From: Tritrichomonas foetus
Lineage: Eukaryota > Parabasalia > Tritrichomonadida > Tritrichomonadidae
Direction: 5' to 3'
Length of the DNA: 64,000 nt
NCBI GenBank assembly: GCA_001839685.1
Contig: MLAK01001093.1
Span: forward strand, 1 to 64,000
The notes beneath the pieces are model-generated. The model did not search any database. It had not been told where the DNA came from and worked only from the letters and a program-made list of their open reading frames with translations. Position 1 is the stretch's first letter. Each line of letters starts with the position of its first letter. Position numbers and translations under genes: made by a program. This document shows, piece after piece, positions 57,383 through 64,000 of this stretch.

Positions 57383-58640
57383 ATGGTTTGCATGGGATTA
57401 CAATTACTTAAAAAGATAGATAATCCAGGTTTCAAATTCGAACCGGTATCAATCACAATTTCATTGTAGAATTAGCAAAAGTAACTCAGGGAATACTTAT
57501 CTTTTTTTATCAGAATGAGTATAGTTTAAAAGTAGTAATGGATCAAATCGAATCATCTGTCCAAGAAACTTCTATTTTAATTCGAACATTGATATTGTAA
57601 ATATATTATATTATGAAACTAAGCCATTCTCCCTGCCAACCTCTTTAATAAAAGATTGATGCATATTTTCATTAAAACATCAGAGAAAGTACTCAATCCA
57701 ATATTTTTACTAACAGAAAAGAATGGGGTTAATGAGGAAGAAATTATTATTGATAATATTATCAATAATAATGTAGAATTAGAAAAAATGCTTTCACATG
57801 ACAATATTAGAGATATGACAGCTAAAATAGCCATATATGATTCAACATCTATTCCAATTCTCAAAGAAAATACTATCGGAATGTCGAAGCAGGCAAATGT
57901 TTTATCCCAATTTATTCAGTTATCCTGCTTCATTAATAGCAACAAGGTTGAAAATAAGCCAATTATTGAAGATCTTATTTTTAGTGCACAACACGAGTGT
58001 GAATTCGATTTTATTCAACAACAACAATGTTTTCTTCAGCAATTTTCTTTCCAGCAGCAAAAATATCTGTAGATCCGCAATAACTTTCTATGGGTCAACA
58101 ACAACCAACAGCAAGACCAGAGAGACTTTATAAACAGTTACACCAATAGGTTTCTGGCCAACAAAAAAACTGTGGATCGAAACAAGAGTGGGGATTCTTT
58201 CAAAATCAACAGAAACACACACCAGTCTGCCATCAATCACAGCATATGAAGTTGAACCAATTCACAAAGCAGATTTGCATGAATCCCCCACTGTTCCTAG
58301 CAAAAGTTTGAAGAGTAATAATTATTCTCTCATGTATTTACTTTTACTTCAGATTCATGATGGTTAGTGGGCAAATTTGGGTGATATTGAAGAAATGACA
58401 AAGAAAAAGCAGAATATTGCGCTAATTCCAAAAAATATTCTTGATATGATTAAATCTCAATATATGGATGAAGACAAAATTTGGTCAACTTTATTCGTTC
58501 TTTCTATTCTAACGAAACATCACGAAACTCAATATGGTCAATTTCTTTTATCCAAGCAATCAAGCAGTTCCAACTTTTAAGTTCTTCATTTGAATGGGAG
58601 CAACTAATGAAAAAGCTCTAAATTTAACAATGTTAATTCC
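57383..58640 (+). pseudogene. Decayed VIT/VWA-domain protein gene
   Basis: Fragments in more than one frame line up in order with a VIT (inter-alpha-trypsin-type) domain protein. At 57383 the start region reads FKFEPVSITISL, and a shifted frame then gives VELAKVTQ, matching the VIT start. From about 57656 a long frame contains MSKQANVLSQF, equivalent to the conserved 'LSxxxxVxSxFTSF' block after the VWA domain, followed by a Gln-rich stretch. From about 58360 DG-stop-WANLGD, DKIWSTLFVLSILTKHH and, after another shift, SSSFEWEQLMKKA match the terminal 'DGSW...vWaTalala' repeat of the family. At least three frameshifts and several stops (including TAG at the DGSW Ser) break it, and the central VWA domain appears deleted. 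No such protein can be made from this copy. Confidence 0.7.
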
Positions 58641-58880
58641 CAATACTAAGTCAACATCCTATTATCACTTCCAAGAATAAACAATGATTTCTGAATATTG
58701 GTTATTTATTGATCTGCTTCTAATAATTAGAGAATCATTTTTAAAATATATTGATACATTTTTAACATTTATTTTCTTTCTAACATTTATTGATTCATCA
58801 TTCACTACACACTCTCCACAAAAATGAAAACAATTCGAATTAAACAACATTTACTATCACAAAATACAAAAAACATAAAA
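58641..58880. other. Short spacer
   Basis: About 240 bases between the pseudogene tail and the 3' end of the convergent B56 gene. Nothing seen. Confidence 0.4.
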
Positions 58881-60356
58881 TCATGAAGACAAGTATTGAT
58901 TTGCCTCACATTTCTCCAAAAATATATTCAATTTTTCTTCTTCTTCCTTCTTCACGATTGATTCATCATTTCCCACTGCAATTTCAATTATGTCAACCCA
59001 GTCAAATCGATTTTCTTTTGATTGCTTTTTAATTGTTGCTGTTGTTGCCCTTGTTGCTGGTTTTGAACGAAAATGAAAATTAGAAAGCTGATCAAGAAGC
59101 CTTACAGCTACTTCTTTTTCTTTCTCATTCCAGTGGTCGCATGCGACTTTCGCTGCTGGCATCAAAATATCTGAAATGCTGTCAGGCATTGGCTTATAAA
59201 CGTTTATGAAGTCATCATCTGTTACAAAATTTGTTGCAAGTAACGCAATTCTGAAGTTTTGTGAATATAAACAAGGTGCAATAATTTTTAAAACTAAAGG
59301 TCCCACTTTTTCAATTACTGTTGCAGGCTGGGTTGGCAAAAGCTCAAAAAATTGATGCAAAAACAGAATTTGCTTCGTAGTTGATGCTCTCGGCCAGTGA
59401 CGCTTCAAATAATGGAGACACCAAAGTGCTGTTGCTGGTTCAAGTTTTTGGAAGAAATTTGAAAGACGATGAAGTGATTCTTCAAACAAGTAAGATAAAT
59501 CTGTTGAAAAAAGTGGATAAAAAACCGTCCGAAATAACAAAAAGTTACTCTGCTTCAATGGAAGAGGAAGTGATCTGAAATAGTCAAGAAAGAGTCTCAA
59601 TATTGGAGCCATTGATAACGTATAGGTATGAACGCCATCCAGATACAAAATCACACGGGATAGAAGATGCCTCAAAATGTTTGTACGATAGCCAACATAA
59701 TTCTGTAAAATGAAAGCTAGCTCTTGTTCGATGATATTGGATTCATCATAAAATGGCGAATCGAGCTGTTGAACGAGTTTGAATGTAAAATCATCGTCTA
59801 GCATTGGCGCGCAACTTTCGATGTCTTGAAGTAGGATTTGAAAGATCTGATGGACGATTTCGATATGTTCCCAATTTTTGACAACGAAGTTCATGGGAAC
59901 CTCTGAAAATTCATTTGGAGTTTGAAAAGTTGGAATTTTTCGAAAAATATGCGATTTAATGAATTCGAGTAATTCGATATATGTATTTGGCGAGATTGCG
60001 TTTCGTAATACTGGATCGGAGATAATTGTATGAATAGTATTCAAAGTGTCCCTCTTTTTCTCTAAGGCTGGAATTGGCGGATGTGGAGCGAAATTCGTAG
60101 ATATTTGAATAATCGGATAATCCATAAAATTGTGACATCTGTGAATTAAAGGCGTCAATTCGGCAACTATCTGTGCGTTTGGCGTTCGAGGTGGCGTCAG
60201 GTCGCCCAAATTGGGAAGTCTATCGGTTTGCCCATTTTTTGGGTTGGTTGTCGTCGGGCGACACGTACGGCAACCTTGTTTATTTTTGGGGATGACGATT
60301 GATGGGTTCTGGGTATGTCTGCTTCGACCAGATTTTGAATTGATCGAATTACCCAT
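58881..60356 (-). CDS. PP2A B56-family regulatory subunit, myristoylation-type N-terminus
   Basis: The 491-residue protein has the B56 helical core at about 75-430. Diagnostic pieces are ELLEFIKSHIFRKIP, LQNYVGYRTNILRHLLSRVI, and LHYLKRHWPRASTTKQILFLHQFFEL (family WPKTHSPKEVMFLNELEE; second copy here RHWPRASTTKQILF). The N-terminus starts MGNSINSKSG, a strong N-myristoylation motif, with no cysteine directly behind it, so membrane association would rely on myristate plus the basic residues nearby (K and R in the first 30). B56 subunits guide PP2A to substrates; this one is probably membrane-directed. It differs from the other copy in this window by lacking the Asn-rich tail and by having this head. 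Confidence 0.88.
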   Translation of the reverse strand: MGNSINSKSGRSRHTQNPSIVIPKNKQGCRTCRPTTTNPKNGQTDRLPNLGDLTPPRTPNAQIVAELTPLIHRCHNFMDYPIIQISTNFAPHPPIPALEKKRDTLNTIHTIISDPVLRNAISPNTYIELLEFIKSHIFRKIPTFQTPNEFSEVPMNFVVKNWEHIEIVHQIFQILLQDIESCAPMLDDDFTFKLVQQLDSPFYDESNIIEQELAFILQNYVGYRTNILRHLLSRVILYLDGVHTYTLSMAPILRLFLDYFRSLPLPLKQSNFLLFRTVFYPLFSTDLSYLFEESLHRLSNFFQKLEPATALWCLHYLKRHWPRASTTKQILFLHQFFELLPTQPATVIEKVGPLVLKIIAPCLYSQNFRIALLATNFVTDDDFINVYKPMPDSISDILMPAAKVACDHWNEKEKEVAVRLLDQLSNFHFRSKPATRATTATIKKQSKENRFDWVDIIEIAVGNDESIVKKEEEEKLNIFLEKCEANQYLSS

Positions 60357-61351
60357 TTTTCTTCTTGGCGAATTTGAGGGAGGACGAACAGGTTCACTAA
60401 ATCTTACTTCATTTGGTTCACTCTGGAATTAGAAAAATAAAACGAAACTACCGGATAGTTACTTGTTTTCATCATTCCTCAATTATACAGAATTTTCAAA
60501 CGTTTATTTTTTTATAGAGCAACATCAAATTTATATGAAATGTGAAATGAAAATATCATATTATTTGGATCACCTTTTGTATTATTTTTTGGTGATGTTG
60601 TAATATTTATAAATAATCAAATATATAAATATGTATATATAAATTATTTTATAATCATTCTAATGCTCCATGCTGATCAAAGAATCTCCATATGCAGTTA
60701 AATGATGTAATTGTAGTGAATTGATGAATGACTGACCATTCAAATTCGATCTGGGTTCGATGGAATGATAAAATCGTTAAAACAGTAGCAATATGATAAC
60801 TCATACTTCCATGGGCACCAGTGTATCTTCCATATGGTGATGGATTTGATGAATCATTTGGAATTTAAATAATAATTTCCATATTTCAGTTTTCAGCTTC
60901 ATCGAGAAAATGAAGAATGGTTCCTTCATTCAAGAAAACACGAGCTGTAATTTAAACAGTCCATAAATAAGCATGATTCTGCCTTACCCACAACATACAA
61001 CAAGCAACCATGATGGAGATTCGAAATTAATTCCATTCATTTGGAATAAAAGAAGATCAAAAGTTATAACATTGGTCATATAAAGAAATTTGAATTGAAA
61101 TCATGATCTTTATCATCAATTCTAATATGTGTACAAAGAATTTAGGACTGAATAGCTGTTGAAACTAATTCTTAGGAGAAAAATTCCAATTCAAAAATAC
61201 AGATTTTGATGATTGGCTTCAAGAAATCATTAATCGAATATTCATTAATAAACCACTCTAGAGGCATTCAAATATAGTTAAAAATAACTTTCAACGTGGT
61301 CTTATTAATACATAAAAATCACTATAATTTTTTTATTAAACATTACTAACA
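60357..61351. other. Spacer with an unidentified coding relic
   Basis: About 1 kb without an intact gene. A minus-strand open stretch at 60655-60864 and interrupted frames up to about 61090 suggest a decayed gene. The rest shows nothing. Confidence 0.45.
60655..60864 (-). pseudogene. Unidentified coding relic (69 open codons, no ATG start)
   Basis: The minus-strand frame reads for example PNDSSNPSPYGRYTGAHGSM and ends WRFFDQHGALE before TGA at 60657-60655. Composition is protein-like, with Trp, His and Gly scattered as in a folded protein, unlike flanking random A+T frames. Upstream on the same strand the same frame carries FLNEGTILHFLDEAEN before stops. I cannot name the family. Confidence 0.35.
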
Positions 61352-63043
61352 TTATATTTTTGTAGATTTCAGCTTTTCAACAATTGGATCCCATGCTTCT
61401 CTAAAAGTATCAATCTCTAGATTTGTAAACTGATCTCTAAGTAGATCATGACATTGTAAAGTTGCGCACATTTTGGGTGTTTGCCAGCACGTAGATAAAG
61501 AATCACTGTGTACACCAAGTGGTTCATTTTTATTCATTACAGAATGATATTCTACACCAGCGACATTTGCTGCAGTATTATACCAATTCCTACATGTGTA
61601 TTTATAAGGAAAAACTTCAATTAAATGTGTAGTATGATTCTGACGAGTTGGCTGCATCCAAATAACATGTGCGAGACCACTTCCATGGAGTCCAGCAAGC
61701 ACAGAAGCACGAGAAACCAATCTTATTTGATCATCTACATCCATTACATGAAATTTAACCATTTGCACATCACAAAAATCACATGTTTTAACCATCATAC
61801 CATACAAATCATGTATATTAGCTATATTACGTGATCCTTCACCTCTATCGATTAATAAAACAAGTGGTTTCCCATTATTTCCAACAATATTTGCGGGTAT
61901 TTTCAATTCATCAAGAATTTCTTCACGCATTCCTTTTGCTGTATCTCTATTAAAATTATATTGAAAAGCAATAGAATCATCATATGTTCGTTTTGGATCA
62001 GGATTCTTCTCAAGTTTTTCAATACCTATTGTCCCTTTGTACATCAAAATTGAAGGGTTCTTTTCATCTATGATTGAAATCGGCTCAGTTGAGAAGATTT
62101 TCATGAAATCATGAAATGCCCACACTCCATCTGACCGAACATAAATCCTTCTATTCGCCTTGGTATCTGTTCCATTTAACATCTTCATGAAATGATACAG
62201 AGGAATCATGAAGTCAAAAATCGTATGCCAAAGCATATAATAGTTGTGAAAAACACCATAAATGTAACAAAAATCAGTAACTGGCTCTAAAGGATGTGGA
62301 CAAGTTGAAGGCTTATATTGTAAAACAATAGGCTCGATTACAAGCTGATCTACTGTCTTGTCAAAGGGGGGCGCCCTCGGGCCTGGAACTAAAAACGGCT
62401 CAGGGAAGTCGAAAATGGCTGGAGAAAAGAAGAAAAAGTGGTGGTCAAAATAGGCAACATTTCTGAACTCGCACCATCGAGTTTCAAAGACTTCTTTATT
62501 ATGGCAACGGAAACGAGAATATTTTTCAATGTTTTCTTCTTCTGAAAAATCAGAAGCTTCAATCAGAACTGGTTCTCTTTTCAATATGTAGGGTTCCAAA
62601 CTTTCTCTCGTTTTGGTAATGTTAACATCAGTTGAAGCACAATAAAATTCACATGAAAAATTATCAACAACTGGCATATAAAACCGTATTCTAATTGTAT
62701 TTTTGTGAAGTTCTACTAGATCTGCTGAACCAAGTGGGAAAAATATCTTTTTCCGAAGCCATGTCGTGCTTAATGCAAAATGCGATAAAATAAAGGTTGG
62801 ATCCTTTCGAGGCATATCTCCGTCATATTCAATTGTAATAATATCTGTTTCTGCGGATATTTTTTTAATTGAAGTGCAAACTTTCGGCGATGTTGGAATT
62901 ATGACGAAATTATCTGGATTTTCGAAATCGTCTGGTTCTGGGTACGGAAAATAAAAAAGTAAGACATAGTCAATTACAATGAAAGTAATTAAAAAATATA
63001 CAATAAAGAAACAATGAGATTTTCTTCTGACAGATCGCCTCAT
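61352..63043 (-). CDS. GT61-type glycosyltransferase, type II membrane protein
   Basis: The 563-residue protein has a short basic cytosolic tail (MRRSVRRKSH) and one signal-anchor helix (about 11-32; CFFIVYFLITFIVIDYVLLF), then a large luminal catalytic domain. The hallmark of the GT61 (DUF563) family, LAGLHGSGLAHVIWM, is seen near residue 450 (its His-Gly-x-Gly loop), preceded by PLVLLIDRGEGSRNI and followed by EVFPYKY. This architecture is that of Golgi glycosyltransferases such as the xylosyl- or arabinosyl-transferases and EOGT-like enzymes. The acceptor in trichomonads could be a surface lipophosphoglycan or a glycoprotein; sequence alone does not say. A CCGTTTA motif lies 7 bases upstream of the ATG. 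Confidence 0.85.
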   Translation of the reverse strand: MRRSVRRKSHCFFIVYFLITFIVIDYVLLFYFPYPEPDDFENPDNFVIIPTSPKVCTSIKKISAETDIITIEYDGDMPRKDPTFILSHFALSTTWLRKKIFFPLGSADLVELHKNTIRIRFYMPVVDNFSCEFYCASTDVNITKTRESLEPYILKREPVLIEASDFSEEENIEKYSRFRCHNKEVFETRWCEFRNVAYFDHHFFFFSPAIFDFPEPFLVPGPRAPPFDKTVDQLVIEPIVLQYKPSTCPHPLEPVTDFCYIYGVFHNYYMLWHTIFDFMIPLYHFMKMLNGTDTKANRRIYVRSDGVWAFHDFMKIFSTEPISIIDEKNPSILMYKGTIGIEKLEKNPDPKRTYDDSIAFQYNFNRDTAKGMREEILDELKIPANIVGNNGKPLVLLIDRGEGSRNIANIHDLYGMMVKTCDFCDVQMVKFHVMDVDDQIRLVSRASVLAGLHGSGLAHVIWMQPTRQNHTTHLIEVFPYKYTCRNWYNTAANVAGVEYHSVMNKNEPLGVHSDSLSTCWQTPKMCATLQCHDLLRDQFTNLEIDTFREAWDPIVEKLKSTKI

Positions 63044-64000
63044 TCTTTAATAAACGGTCATGAGAAGGTCAATTTGAAATGACCATTTTGATGATCATCG
63101 TTGGTCTATCAAGGCAAGCATTGAATTTAAAAGAATGATATTCATCATATCACGGAAGATGTCAGACTCTTTCTGTTTCACCAATTATGTTGTTCATCAG
63201 TCGCGTAAGTTCTTAGTTACAGGGAAGTATAGCATGTCAGAAAAATTGGAGATAGTATTGAAAAAATATATCAAAAAATTGTGAAGAGAAAATTTTTATT
63301 GAAAATTCACCGTTTATTTAAATATTGAAGGGAGAACATTCCAACTTTTTCAGTAAACATTCAAATAAGCTCAAAGAAAAATCAATTTAAAAGTACTTTT
63401 ATCTTTCATCCCATCCACTTTTATTAAATTAAATTAGTAAAATAAGTTCAAGTATATTTTAGTAATTCACAGGATTACTTTGGACATCTTTTCACTTCCG
63501 AGTCTTGAAGCAGGAGATCTCCACCACTCAAAAACGACTATACCTTGATTTTGGATTCCATATCATTACTAAAAGAATGAGTATATAGACATTTCATTCA
63601 TAAATCGGCAAAAAGGAAAATGATCATCCCAAAGATGAATTTATCTTTCCCATCATTGGTCATAAAACAATCGCACTAGGTGACAGTTTCTGATACCCAT
63701 ATGAAATGGAATAATTATAATTTTGATCAATATGATAAAGAAATTACCAATATGGAAAACAACACAAAAAAATATTTCTCATTTTCACATAGCAAATTTT
63801 TATATCCTTAAATTTTATATTTAGTTTTTTTTGAAAATATAAATTTTTCTTAATTAATGTTTCTATGCTAATGAACTTTTTCTAAAAGACTTTCAAATAT
63901 GTCTCAATTTATCCATCATTATACTGATACTCTGATGATATCCCGTCGATAACGAAATATTTTTTATAGTAGTTGTAATATGATAATTGAGCCGAGATTA
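63044..64000. other. Terminal spacer with possible decayed coding DNA
   Basis: No intact gene. A 41-codon ATG-started frame at 63159 and open stretches around 63440-63700 (for example DHPKDEFIFPIIGHKTIALG) look protein-like but are stopped or shifted. I could not identify a parent gene. Confidence 0.35.
63051..63057 (-). promoter_or_regulatory. CCGTTTA promoter-proximal motif
   Basis: TAAACGG on the plus strand; reads CCGTTTA toward the GT61 gene, 7 bases before its ATG. Confidence 0.3.

Noticed and set aside
1..64000. Introns of the trichomonad GTATGT...ACTAACACACAG type
   Set aside because: No matching 3' consensus was noticed, and every gene reads through without need of splicing.

Overview
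The window looks like nuclear DNA of a trichomonad protist (Parabasalia), most likely a Tritrichomonas-type genome. The evidence is strong A+T richness, very long uninterrupted reading frames (one of 5,533 codons) with no introns that I could see, and standard stop codons (TAA and TGA both end genes, which argues against ciliates). The gene content also fits: an R2R3 Myb protein, a multipass PAS/cyclase-type membrane receptor, Rab GTPases, PP2A B56 subunits, flagellar PG-rich and coiled-coil proteins, and TCAYW initiator-like sites a few bases before several start codons. The species assignment is inference. No viral, plasmid or CRISPR features were seen.

Layout: 1-7.4 kb holds a double CAP-domain protein, a 2.6 kb gene-free stretch with decayed coding DNA, a Myb protein and a sperm-tail PG-rich repeat protein. 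7.4-24.0 kb is one giant gene with six midasin-like AAA+ modules, a long linker, an acidic run, two VWA-like regions, a class-I-GATase-like domain and a terminal VWA domain. 24.3-31.5 kb carries a GT-C mannosyltransferase-like protein, then four genes on the minus strand (SLC35F-type transporter, basic coiled-coil protein, large coiled-coil protein, Rab-like GTPase). 31.6-36.3 kb has an RRM/RGG RNA-binding protein facing a B56 subunit. 36.7-45.1 kb holds a PAS/pseudo-cyclase receptor, a tRNA with anticodon GAC, a TM9SF protein and an alpha-helical protein. 45.6-56.9 kb is a series of alternating-strand genes: MGCC lipid-anchored candidate, C2-like protein, inactive M1-peptidase-like protein, small acidic protein, flagellar-type coiled-coil protein, CARMIL-like LRR protein, disordered basic protein and a Rab. 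57.4-58.6 kb is a broken VIT/VWA-family gene. 58.9-63.0 kb has a second B56 subunit with an MGN N-terminus and a GT61-type glycosyltransferase. The last kilobase has no intact gene.

Themes: several proteins keep a fold but appear to have lost catalytic residues (four of six AAA Walker sites altered in some way, the cyclase domain, the M1 peptidase). Signalling and membrane-traffic functions dominate (two Rabs, two B56 subunits, receptor, CARMIL-like protein, TM9SF, glycosylation enzymes). Homopolymer tracts of 20-60 bases occur only between convergent genes. Two short promoter-proximal motifs, TCAYW and (A/C)CGTTWA, mark different sets of genes.

Limits: names rest on motif recognition by eye, without alignment or database search. 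Where an earlier in-frame non-ATG codon existed, I chose the first ATG that gives a sensible N-terminus.
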